14,959 bases of DNA from Oscillospiraceae bacterium (GTDB lineage Bacteria; Bacillota; Clostridia; Oscillospirales; Oscillospiraceae): NCBI GenBank assembly GCA_020866945.1, contig JAJBVW010000186.1, positions 1 to 14,959 on the forward strand, read 5' to 3'. How positions within the stretch are numbered: position 1 is the stretch's first letter; each line of letters starts with the position of its first letter. The notes beneath the pieces are model-generated. The model searched no databases. It saw only the letters and a program-made list of their open reading frames with translations, and was not told the DNA's origin. Positions 1-6,488 of the stretch are shown one piece after another. The translations under genes were made by a program, and so were the position numbers.

Positions 1-182
1 GGGAGGGCGGGCAGGACTACCTGACCGCGCACCCGGACAAGGCGGAGCAGATCGAGCAGGAGATCCGCGCAAATTACGTGAAGCTCATGAGTCCTCAGGC
101 AGTCCGGGCCGCCAAGGCCGCGGGCCGCGCCATAGATGTGACAGCCGAGGACTTTGACGACGGCGGGGACAGTGAGGAATAA
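1..182 (+). CDS. recA: RecA recombinase, C-terminal end (partial)
   Basis: Only the last 59 or so codons are present; the gene enters from the left edge, in the frame whose first full codon begins at base 3, and ends with TAA at 180-182. The visible protein reads GGQDYLTAHPDKAEQIEQEI and continues to an acidic tail ending DFDDGGDSEE. A helical stretch with a DYL..HPD motif followed by an acidic tail is typical of the RecA C-terminal domain, which tunes DNA access to the filament. The ATPase core and DNA-binding loops lie outside the window. Identity is supported by the overlapping recX directly downstream, a very common pairing in Bacillota. The call rests on the tail plus context, so it is good but not absolute. 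Confidence 0.82.
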   Translation, partial: EGGQDYLTAHPDKAEQIEQEIRANYVKLMSPQAVRAAKAAGRAIDVTAEDFDDGGDSEE

Positions 183-727
183 TGTCCCGCGATGAGACGG
201 GAGCGGAGAGATATACCGTCCGCTCCGTACTGAACGACCCGACGGCGGAGGAGCCGAAGCGGAAAAAATCCCCCGCCACGCCCCTGGAGCAGGCCAAAAA
301 ATGGGCCACGGACTACCTAAAGCGCCCCCATTCGGAAAAGGAGCTGCGGGACAGGCTGGCCCAAAAGGGCTGCGCCCAGGAGGACATCGAGACCGTCTGC
401 GCCCTGTGTCTGGACTATGGCTTTCTGGACGACGCGGAATACGCCGGCATGATCGTCCGGCATTACGCCGCCGGAGGCTATGGGCCGGGGCGGATAAAAA
501 CGGAGCTGAACCGCCGGGGCATTCCCAAGGAGCTTTGGGACGCGGCCCTTCTGGAGCTGCCGGAGGGGACGGAGAGCATCGACCGCCTCCTGGCCGCAAG
601 GCTCCGGGGCCGGGACGCCTCCGACCGCAAGGAGCGGGAGAAGGCTGCCGCCGCTCTGTTCCGCAAGGGCTACAGCTGGGAGGACATCCGCGCGGCGCTG
701 CGGCGCTATGGGTGCGGCGATGAATAA
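182..727 (+). CDS. recX: Regulatory protein RecX
   Basis: This 181-residue protein matches the RecX family, small helical proteins that bind RecA filaments and modulate recombinase activity in the cytoplasm. After a charged, poorly conserved N-terminus of about 37 residues, the body carries RecX-type three-helix repeats: WATDYLKRPHSEKELRDRL (about 41-59), CLDYGFLDDAEYA (about 80-92), and GGYGPGRIKTELNRRGIP (about 100-117). A last repeat near the C-terminus contains RKGYSWEDIRAALRRYG. The ATG at 182 overlaps the recA stop as TAATG, with GAGG at 174-177 inside recA, so translation is probably coupled and the two share a transcript. Length is ordinary for the family. Nothing looks truncated. Confidence 0.93.
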   Translation: MSRDETGAERYTVRSVLNDPTAEEPKRKKSPATPLEQAKKWATDYLKRPHSEKELRDRLAQKGCAQEDIETVCALCLDYGFLDDAEYAGMIVRHYAAGGYGPGRIKTELNRRGIPKELWDAALLELPEGTESIDRLLAARLRGRDASDRKEREKAAAALFRKGYSWEDIRAALRRYGCGDE

Positions 728-737
728 ATTAAAATGC

Positions 738-756
738 GGCGGGATCGTGTCCCGCC
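738..756 (+). other. Small inverted repeat between recX and rimO
   Basis: A perfect 7-bp stem (GGCGGGA at 738-744, TCCCGCC at 750-756) encloses the loop TCGTG. No T-run follows, so it is not a canonical intrinsic terminator. It lies 11 bases before the chosen rimO start and could affect ribosome access or mRNA stability; this is inference. In-frame codons back to an ATG at 734 would read through it. Confidence 0.4.
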
Positions 757-766
757 AGACAGGATT

Positions 767-2068
767 ATGAAAGTTTGCTTTACCTCGCTTGGCTGCGCCA
801 AGAACTTAATAGATTCCGAACAAATGCTGTCCCTGGTGGTGGAGGCGGGCCATGAGATCGTCTCCGACCCGACGGAGGCAGAGGGAGCGGTGGTGAATAC
901 CTGCGCTTTCATTGAGGCTGCCCAGCAGGAGGCCATCGACGCCATCTTGGAGCTGGCGGAGCTGAAAAAGACCGGCTCTCTCCGCCGTCTGGTGGTCACG
1001 GGCTGTCTGCCCCAGCGGTATCAGGGGGACATTTTGAAGGAGATCCCGGAGATAGACGCGGTGCTCGGCACCGGCAGCTTCCCCGACGTGGTGGCTGCCC
1101 TGGAATCCGAGGAGGAGCACTATGCCCGCTTCCGGGATAAGAGCGCTCCTCTGCCGGAGCTGGACAGGCTGGTCTCCACAGGCCCCGCCTGGGCCTATAT
1201 CAAGATTGCCGACGGCTGCGACAAGCGCTGCGCCTACTGCGGCATTCCCTCTAACCGGGGCAAAAACCGCTCCCGCCCCATGGCGGCCATTCTCCAGGAG
1301 GCCCGCGCCCTGGCTGAGGGCGGCATCAAGGAGCTTATCCTGGTGGCCCAGGACGTGACCTGGTACGGCCACGATCTGCGGGACGGGACGAACCTCACCG
1401 CGCTTTTGAAGGCGCTTGCGAAAATTCCGGGCATCGCCTGGATTCGGCTGCACTACCTTTATCCCAGCGAGATAACGGATGAGCTGATCGAGGAGATCGC
1501 CGCGGAACCAAAAATTGTGAAATACCTGGACATCCCTGTCCAGCACGTGAACGACGACATCCTCCGCCGGATGCGCCGCCCGGAGCGAAAGGAAACGATT
1601 ACCGCCCTGTTTGACAAGCTCCGCGCCCAGATAGAGGGCGTGGTGCTGCGCACCACGTTTATCGTGGGCCTGCCGGGCGAGGGGCCGGAGGAGTTTCAGG
1701 AGCTGATGGACTTTCTGCGGGAGCAGCGGCTCCCCAGGGCCGGGGTTTTTGCCTTCTCCCCCCAGGAGGGCACCGCCGCCGCCGAAATGACCGACCGATG
1801 TACCGAGGAGGAGGCGGAGGCCCGCCGCCGCATGGTCATGGAGCTGCAATGTCAGATTATGGACGACTATGACCGGCTGCAGATCGGGCGGGAGTTTCAG
1901 GTGCTTTGCCAGGGCCGGGCGGACGGTCTCTGGTGCGGCCGCCGCTATGCCGATTCCCCGGACGTGGACGAGCAGGTGCTGTTCACGGGCCAGGCCGAGC
2001 CGGGGCAGTTTGTCCAGGTGCGGATTACCGGCTTTGAGGACGGATATTTGACCGGGGAGACTGTTTAG
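767..2068 (+). CDS. rimO: Ribosomal protein S12 (aspartate C3) methylthiotransferase RimO
   Basis: RimO is a radical-SAM methylthiotransferase that adds a methylthio group to a conserved aspartate of ribosomal protein S12. The 433-residue protein has the expected three parts. The N-terminal methylthiotransferase domain has cysteines at C10, C46 and C80. The radical SAM domain carries ADGCDKRCAYCGIPSNRG, a CxxxCxxC cluster at C151, C155 and C158. A C-terminal TRAM-like domain ends in QVRITGFEDGYLTGE. The start at 767 (MKVCFTSLGCAKNLIDSE) matches the usual RimO N-terminus. An in-frame ATG at 734 would add 11 atypical residues encoded across a hairpin. The ribosome-binding site is weak at either start. 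MiaB is the main alternative, but the SLGCAKNLIDSE opening and the short N-terminus favour RimO. A 39-bp gap separates it from recX. Confidence 0.93.
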   Translation: MKVCFTSLGCAKNLIDSEQMLSLVVEAGHEIVSDPTEAEGAVVNTCAFIEAAQQEAIDAILELAELKKTGSLRRLVVTGCLPQRYQGDILKEIPEIDAVLGTGSFPDVVAALESEEEHYARFRDKSAPLPELDRLVSTGPAWAYIKIADGCDKRCAYCGIPSNRGKNRSRPMAAILQEARALAEGGIKELILVAQDVTWYGHDLRDGTNLTALLKALAKIPGIAWIRLHYLYPSEITDELIEEIAAEPKIVKYLDIPVQHVNDDILRRMRRPERKETITALFDKLRAQIEGVVLRTTFIVGLPGEGPEEFQELMDFLREQRLPRAGVFAFSPQEGTAAAEMTDRCTEEEAEARRRMVMELQCQIMDDYDRLQIGREFQVLCQGRADGLWCGRRYADSPDVDEQVLFTGQAEPGQFVQVRITGFEDGYLTGETV

Positions 2069-2125
2069 AAGCAGCGTATCAGCATTGGCGGCCGTGAATA
2101 TTATGTTCATGGTGGTGCTATTGTT

Positions 2126-2770
2126 ATGTTTGATTATTTAAGAGAGATGCTTGCCGCGTATCAGGCCCGCGACCCCGCCGCCCGCAGCAGGTTTGAGATA
2201 TGGATGTATTACCCCGGGGTCAAGGCGGTCATGCGCTATCGCAGGGCGCACTGGTGCTGGACGCATGGCATGAAATTTTTGGGCCGGGGCATATCCCAGC
2301 GCGCGCGCCGGGCCACCGGCATCGAGATACACCCCGGCGCGGTCATTGGCCGCCGTCTGGTCATAGATCACGGCATGGGCGTCGTCATTGGAGAGACGGC
2401 GGAAATTGGGGACGATGTGCTGCTCTACCAGGGCGTCACCCTGGGCGGCACCGGCAAGGATCACGGCAAGCGCCATCCCACTATCGGGAACAACGTCCTG
2501 ATTGGCTCCGGCGCCAAGGTGCTCGGCCCTTTCAAGGTGGGCGACAACAGCCGCATCGCCGCCGGCGCGGTGGTGCTCTCGGAGGTTCCTCCCAACGCTA
2601 CCGCCGTCGGCGTGCCTGCCCGGGTCATCAAGGTGGCCGGGGAGAAGGTAGACTATGCCGGGAACGTAGACCAGGTAAGCATCTCCGACCCGGTGGCCCT
2701 GGAGATGATCGCGCTGCGGGAGCGGCTGCAAAAGCTGGAAGAAGAATTTTCCAAAACAAAGGAGAGATAA
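2126..2770 (+). CDS. cysE: Serine O-acetyltransferase
   Basis: CysE acetylates L-serine with acetyl-CoA to give O-acetylserine, the committed step of cysteine synthesis. The 214-residue protein begins MFDYLREMLAAYQARDPAAR, like the shorter Bacillus-type enzymes. It then forms a left-handed beta-helix of hexapeptide repeats: GIEIHPGAVIG (about 65-75), DHGMGVVIGETAEIG with the catalytic His at about residue 82, and GVTLGGTGKDHGKRHPTIG with the conserved RHP near 116-118. It closes with AVGVPARVIK. The last 25 or so residues are a charged helix. The start has only a weak GGTGGTG Shine-Dalgarno-like stretch at 2111-2117. A 57-bp gap follows rimO, so cotranscription with it is possible. cysS begins three bases after the stop, an arrangement common in Bacillota. 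Confidence 0.94.
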   Translation: MFDYLREMLAAYQARDPAARSRFEIWMYYPGVKAVMRYRRAHWCWTHGMKFLGRGISQRARRATGIEIHPGAVIGRRLVIDHGMGVVIGETAEIGDDVLLYQGVTLGGTGKDHGKRHPTIGNNVLIGSGAKVLGPFKVGDNSRIAAGAVVLSEVPPNATAVGVPARVIKVAGEKVDYAGNVDQVSISDPVALEMIALRERLQKLEEEFSKTKER

Positions 2771-2773
2771 GCC

Positions 2774-4174
2774 ATGCGCTTTTATAACGACTTGACCATG
2801 CAGAAGGAGGACTTCGTCCCCATCGAGGAGGGGAAGGTTCGTATGTACTGCTGCGGCCCCACGGTGTATAACTACATCCATGTGGGCAACGCCCGCCCTA
2901 TCATCATGTTCGACGTGCTGCGCCGGTATCTGGAATATCGGGGCTATCAGGTCACATTCGTGCAGAACTTCACCGACGTGGACGACAAGATTATCAAGCG
3001 GGCCAACGAGGAGGGCATATCTGCCGCCGAGGTGGCGGAGAAATACATTGCCGAATACTGGCAGGACGTGAAGGCCCTGGGCGTCCAGGAGGCCACTGTT
3101 CACCCCAAGGCTACGGAGAACATCCCCCAGATTATTGAGCTGATTGAGACCCTTATCGAAAAGGGCTATGCCTATGAGGCCCAGGGGGATGTGTATTACC
3201 GCACCCTGAAATTCAAGGATTACGGCAAGCTGAGCCATCAGAACCTGGACGACCTCCAGGCCGGGGCGCGGATCGAGGTCAACGACGTGAAGGAAAGCCC
3301 CATGGACTTCGCTCTCTGGAAGGCGGCCAAGCCCGGCGAGCCTGCCTGGGAATCCCCCTGGGGCATGGGCCGCCCCGGCTGGCACATTGAGTGCTCCGCC
3401 ATGTCGAACCGCTATCTTGGCAAGACCATCGACATCCACGCCGGCGGGCAGGATCTGACCTTCCCTCACCACGAAAACGAGATCGCCCAGTCCGAGGCCG
3501 CGAACGGTGTGCCATTTGTCCACTATTGGCTCCACAACGGCTTCATCAATGTGGACAACAAGAAGATGTCCAAATCTCTGGGGAACTTCTTCACCGTTCG
3601 GGAGGCCGCCGCCGTCTATGGCTACGACTGCATCCGCCTGTTCATGCTCATGAGCCATTACCGTTCCCCGCTGAATTATTCGGCGGAGATTCTGGAGCAG
3701 GCCCAGGCCGCGCTGGATCGGCTGAAAACCGCCAAGGAGAATCTGGACTTTTTCGCGGAAAAGGGCCGGGCGGAACCGATGACGGAGACCGACGAGGCGT
3801 TCGTCAAGGGGCTTCAAAAATACCGCCAGCGCTTTATTGAGGTCATGGACGACGACTTCAACACCGCCGATGCGATTTCCGTCATTTTCGAGCTGGTGCG
3901 GGACGTGAATGCCACCGTGTCCCCCGCCTCCGATCCCACAAAGGCCCTTGCCGCCGCCTGCCGGGATATTTTCCTGGAGCTGTGCGGCGTGCTGGGCATC
4001 CCATTCGGCCAGGCCGAGAGCCTGGATCAGGAGATAGAGGAGAAAATCGCCGCCCGTCAGGCCGCCAGAAAGGCCAAAAACTGGGCCGAGGCCGACCGCA
4101 TCCGCGACGAGCTGAAGGCTGCCGGCATCGTTCTGGAGGACACTCCCCAGGGCGTGAAGTGGCACAGGGCGTAA
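2774..4174 (+). CDS. cysS: Cysteinyl-tRNA synthetase
   Basis: This class I synthetase charges tRNA-Cys with cysteine. The 466-residue length is normal. Visible hallmarks are CCGPTVYNYIHVGNARP (about residues 26-42), holding the zinc-ligand Cys and the HIGH-type signature HVGN. WHIECSAMS and FPHHENEIAQSEA supply the remaining zinc ligands (Cys, His, Glu), and KKMSKSLGN (about 263-271) is the KMSKS loop. The C-terminal region contains ARKAKNWAEADRIRDELKAAGI, the small helical domain typical of bacterial CysRS. A good AAAGGAG at 2758-2764 precedes the ATG. It follows cysE almost directly, so the two are one unit. No T-box leader fits in the short gap upstream of cysE, so any such control would have to lie further upstream. 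Confidence 0.97.
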   Translation: MRFYNDLTMQKEDFVPIEEGKVRMYCCGPTVYNYIHVGNARPIIMFDVLRRYLEYRGYQVTFVQNFTDVDDKIIKRANEEGISAAEVAEKYIAEYWQDVKALGVQEATVHPKATENIPQIIELIETLIEKGYAYEAQGDVYYRTLKFKDYGKLSHQNLDDLQAGARIEVNDVKESPMDFALWKAAKPGEPAWESPWGMGRPGWHIECSAMSNRYLGKTIDIHAGGQDLTFPHHENEIAQSEAANGVPFVHYWLHNGFINVDNKKMSKSLGNFFTVREAAAVYGYDCIRLFMLMSHYRSPLNYSAEILEQAQAALDRLKTAKENLDFFAEKGRAEPMTETDEAFVKGLQKYRQRFIEVMDDDFNTADAISVIFELVRDVNATVSPASDPTKALAAACRDIFLELCGVLGIPFGQAESLDQEIEEKIAARQAARKAKNWAEADRIRDELKAAGIVLEDTPQGVKWHRA

Positions 4175-4190
4175 AAAAACCGCATCATTA

Positions 4191-4223
4191 TCCCCTCCTC
4201 CCGCTATATAAGCCAGGAGGGGA
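4191..4223 (+). other. Hairpin downstream of cysS
   Basis: A 9-bp perfect inverted repeat (TCCCCTCCT at 4191-4199, AGGAGGGGA at 4215-4223) has a 15-base loop. It lies 16 bases after the cysS stop. No T-run follows on the + strand, so it may protect the mRNA 3' end or act as a weak terminator rather than a canonical intrinsic one. The better terminator candidate is the T-tailed stem at 4317-4349. Confidence 0.45.
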
Positions 4224-4282
4224 ATCAGCCTGCGTTCTGCGGCTCTGCCTGAGAGGGTGAGGGCAGGTCGGAAAAGATGTGG

Positions 4283-4311
4283 TTGACAACCGATAATCAG
4301 TATGTTATCAT
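4283..4311 (+). promoter_or_regulatory. Predicted sigma-A-type promoter of the fatty acid cluster
   Basis: A perfect -35 hexamer TTGACA (4283-4288) is followed by a 17-base spacer and TATCAT (4306-4311), one mismatch from TATAAT. An extended -10 TG sits at 4303-4304. The predicted start of transcription is about 4317-4319. It is the strongest promoter-like sequence I see in the window and points towards acpP, about 90 bases downstream. It is a sequence match only. Confidence 0.75.
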
Positions 4312-4316
4312 GCCTA

Positions 4317-4349
4317 CGAGGGTAATCAATGATTACCCTCGCATTTTTT
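4317..4349 (+). terminator. Perfect stem-loop plus T6: terminator, operator or leader attenuator
   Basis: An 11-bp perfect stem (CGAGGGTAATC at 4317-4327, GATTACCCTCG at 4331-4341) closes a 3-base AAT loop. TTTTTT follows at 4344-4349. In form it is a textbook intrinsic terminator, which would end the cysE-cysS transcript. However, it begins at the predicted +1 of the acpP promoter, so it would also be the first structure in that transcript. As DNA, it is a dyad in an operator position. The sequence alone does not decide among these roles, and more than one may apply. Confidence 0.65.
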
Positions 4350-4374
4350 CGCGTATAGGTAAACGCTAATTACT
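4321..4374 (+). promoter_or_regulatory. Twin GGTAA-N6-ATTACY boxes upstream of acpP
   Basis: Two 17-bp elements share the pattern GGTAA-N6-ATTACY: GGTAATCAATGATTACC at 4321-4337 and GGTAAACGCTAATTACT at 4358-4374. They start 37 bases apart. The first is the core of the perfect stem-loop; the second is an imperfect dyad with no strong hairpin. Repetition with the same half-site spacing suggests a dimeric transcription factor site rather than RNA structure alone. The regulator is unknown. The TetR-type gene at 14089 is one candidate, by context only. Confidence 0.4.
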
Positions 4375-4405
4375 TTTATTTTTTTAACTTTTGGAGGGTA
4401 TAACC

Positions 4406-4639
4406 ATGATTTTTGAAAGTATCGCAGCCTTGATTGCCGACCGGCTGGAGTGCGACCCCGCCGACATCACCATGGACAGCAAATTTCACGACCTGGGCAT
4501 TGATTCCCTGGACACAGTGGAGCTGCTGATGCAGCTGGAGGACGAGATTGGCATGGAGGTCGAGCTTGATCAGAAGGTAGAGACCGTGGGCGAGCTGGTG
4601 GCCTTCATTGAGGCGAAGAAAGCGGAGCAGGAAGGGTGA
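4406..4639 (+). CDS. acpP: Acyl carrier protein
   Basis: This 77-residue acidic protein is the carrier that holds growing acyl chains as thioesters on a 4'-phosphopantetheine arm. The attachment motif FHDLGIDSLDTVELLMQLED places the modified serine at residue 34, followed by the usual acidic helix and a second acidic region (EIGMEVELDQKVETVGELVAFIE). Length and charge are typical. The start is ATG 4406, seven bases after a strong GGAGGG (4393-4398); an in-frame TTG at 4391 would overlap that site and is rejected. It is the first gene of the fatty acid cluster, behind the promoter at 4283-4311. Its stop overlaps the fabK GTG start by four bases (GTGA). In many clostridia fabH and a MarR-type regulator precede acpP; neither does here. 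Confidence 0.96.
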   Translation: MIFESIAALIADRLECDPADITMDSKFHDLGIDSLDTVELLMQLEDEIGMEVELDQKVETVGELVAFIEAKKAEQEG

Positions 4640-5580
4640 TTAACAGTCCTATCTGTGAGATGCTGGGCATCCAGTACCCGCTGTTCCAGGGCGGCATGGC
4701 CTGGATCGCCGACGGGCGGCTGGCTGCCGCCGTGTCGGAGGCGGGGGGCCTTGGCATTATCGCCGCCGGAAACTCCCGGGCGGAGTATGTCCGGGAGCAG
4801 ATCCACATTGCCCGGAGCCTGACCGACAAGCCCTTTGGGGTGAACATCATGCTCATGAGCCGTTATGCGGACGATGTGGCCGCCGTGGCGGCGGAGGAGC
4901 GTGTGGCGGCTGTCACCACCGGGGCGGGTAACCCCTCCGGCTATATGGCCATGTGGCGGGAGGCCGGGGTCAAGGTCATCCCCGTGGTGGCCTCCGTGGC
5001 CATGGCGAAGCTGATGACCCGCGCCGGAGCCTCCGCCCTGATTGCCGCGGGCGGGGAGAGGGGCGGCCAGGTGGGAGAGCTGACCACCATGGTGCTGGTG
5101 CCGCTCGTGTGCGATTCCACAGACCTGCCCGTGATTGCCGCCGGCGGCATTGCGGATGGCAGGGGCGTGGCGGCGGCTCTGATGCTGGGGGCCTGCGGCG
5201 TGCAGGTCGGCACCCGGTTTCTGAGCGCGGAGGAGTGTACCATTCACCCCACCTACAAGGAGCGCATTTTAAAGGCCACCGACCGTGGCACCACGGTTGT
5301 GGGCAAGCGGCTGGATCACCCCATCCGCTGTCTGCGAAACGGTTTCACGCGGGCCTATTCCAAGGCGGAATACGGCGGCGCGCCGGATGAGGAGCTGGAA
5401 AAAATGAGCGTCGGCGCCTTTCGGGGCGCGGTGGAGGAGGGAAACTGGACGAAGAACTGCTTCATGTCCGGCCAGTCCGCCGCCATGGTTCATGAGATAC
5501 AGCCCGCGGCGGTTATCGTGAAGGAACTGATGGAGGGCGCGGAGCCTTATCTGAAGGGGGCGGCATCATGGGTAAAATAG
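4636..5580 (+). CDS. fabK: Enoyl-[ACP] reductase II, FMN-dependent (FabK)
   Basis: FabK reduces trans-2-enoyl-ACP with NAD(P)H and FMN, the final step of each elongation round, replacing FabI in many Bacillota. The 314-residue protein is a TIM barrel of the nitronate monooxygenase superfamily. It opens MINSPICEMLGIQYPLFQGG, with the early MAWIADG loop, SEAGGLGIIAAGN (about 34-46), FGVNIMLM (about 67-74) and the FMN phosphate-binding IAAGGIADGRG (about 167-177). The start is GTG 4636, overlapping the acpP stop. Oddity: the motif usually reading EAGGHxG is ERGGQVGELTTM here, with Gln at about residue 145 in place of the conserved His. A divergent nitronate monooxygenase paralog is possible, but its position between acpP and fabD makes FabK by far the best call. 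Confidence 0.92.
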   Translation: MINSPICEMLGIQYPLFQGGMAWIADGRLAAAVSEAGGLGIIAAGNSRAEYVREQIHIARSLTDKPFGVNIMLMSRYADDVAAVAAEERVAAVTTGAGNPSGYMAMWREAGVKVIPVVASVAMAKLMTRAGASALIAAGGERGGQVGELTTMVLVPLVCDSTDLPVIAAGGIADGRGVAAALMLGACGVQVGTRFLSAEECTIHPTYKERILKATDRGTTVVGKRLDHPIRCLRNGFTRAYSKAEYGGAPDEELEKMSVGAFRGAVEEGNWTKNCFMSGQSAAMVHEIQPAAVIVKELMEGAEPYLKGAASWVK

Positions 5581-6488
5581 CCTTTGTCTTCCCCGGCCAG
5601 GGGGCGCAGTACGCCGGGATGGGCAAAGAGCTGTCCGAGGTGAGCGCCGCGGCGGCGGAAGTATTCCGCCAGGCCGAGGCGATTCGTCCCGGCACCTCCG
5701 CCCAGTGCTTCACCGGCAGCGAGGAGGAGCTGAAGGATACCGCCGTCACACAGCCCTGCCTGTTCACGGTGGAGCTGGCGGCTGCGGCGGCTCTGACCGA
5801 GGCCGGTATTCGGCCCCAGATGGCGGCGGGCTTCTCCCTGGGGGAGCTGGCCGCCCTGACCTGCGCCGGGAGCATGAGCTTTGCGCAGGGCCTGGCGCAG
5901 GTGTGTCAGCGGGGCGCTTTGATGCAGGAGGCGGCCCTGGCCCGCCCCGCCTTTATGGCGGCGGTGGTGAAGCTGTCCGACGAAGCGGTGCAGGAGGTCT
6001 GCGCCGCCTTCCAGGAGGTATACCCTGTCAACTACAACTGTCCGGGCCAGATCACTGTGGCCGGGGCCATGGAGGAAAAGCAGGCGTTCACCGCCGCAGT
6101 CAAGGCCGCCGGGGGCCGGGCGCTGCCCTTAAAGGTGCAGAGCGGCTTCCACTCCCCCTTTATGAACGACGCCTCCCGCCGGTTTGGGCAGACGCTGGAG
6201 GGCTATGACTTCGCCGCGCCGGAAATCGGCGTGTACGCCAATCTTACCGGGGAGGTCTATCCGGCGGATATTGCCGGGACCCTGACCCGGCAGATATGCT
6301 CTCCCGTTTTGTGGGAGAAATCCGTCCGGCGCATGGCCGCCGACGGAGCGGACACATTCATCGAGCTGGGGCCGGGCACCACCCTGGGCGGCATGATACG
6401 CCGTATTCTCCCGGAGGCTCGCATATTCAGCGCGGCGGACGCCAAGACTCTGGAGGAGACGATTCGGGAGGTAAAAGCATGGAGCTGA
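5568..6488 (+). CDS. fabD: Malonyl-CoA:ACP transacylase
   Basis: FabD transfers malonyl from CoA to the ACP phosphopantetheine arm, supplying the extender unit. The 306-residue length is standard. It begins MGKIAFVFPGQGAQYAGMGK with the family's FPGQG oxyanion motif. The nucleophile elbow is AGFSLGELAAL with Ser at residue 90; the residue before it is Phe rather than the His of GHSLG, and this position varies between species. The catalytic His is at about residue 195 in QSGFHSPFM. The C-terminus holds FIELGPGTTLGGMIRRI. It overlaps the fabK stop by 13 bases, with a purine-rich AAGGGGG at 5554-5560 seven bases before its ATG. No disruption is visible. Confidence 0.96.
   Translation: MGKIAFVFPGQGAQYAGMGKELSEVSAAAAEVFRQAEAIRPGTSAQCFTGSEEELKDTAVTQPCLFTVELAAAAALTEAGIRPQMAAGFSLGELAALTCAGSMSFAQGLAQVCQRGALMQEAALARPAFMAAVVKLSDEAVQEVCAAFQEVYPVNYNCPGQITVAGAMEEKQAFTAAVKAAGGRALPLKVQSGFHSPFMNDASRRFGQTLEGYDFAAPEIGVYANLTGEVYPADIAGTLTRQICSPVLWEKSVRRMAADGADTFIELGPGTTLGGMIRRILPEARIFSAADAKTLEETIREVKAWS

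Noticed and set aside
734..766. Alternative rimO start at ATG 734
   Set aside because: It adds 11 residues that relatives lack, runs through a hairpin and has no better ribosome site than ATG 767.
806..2110. 434-codon open frame on the minus strand across rimO
   Set aside because: It mirrors rimO on the opposite strand, is low in recognisable motifs and rich in Gly, Leu and His as expected from antisense reading of G+C-rich coding DNA.
2138..4165. 675-codon open frame on the minus strand across cysE and cysS
   Set aside because: Both + strand genes carry full sets of catalytic motifs. The minus-strand frame has none and no start context, so it is a G+C-driven antisense shadow.
4231..4275. 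Possible riboswitch (CTGAGAGGGTGAGGGCAG region) upstream of acpP
   Set aside because: A CTGAGA string superficially recalls the TPP motif, but no other conserved TPP or glycine riboswitch segments are present, and the predicted promoter lies downstream of it.
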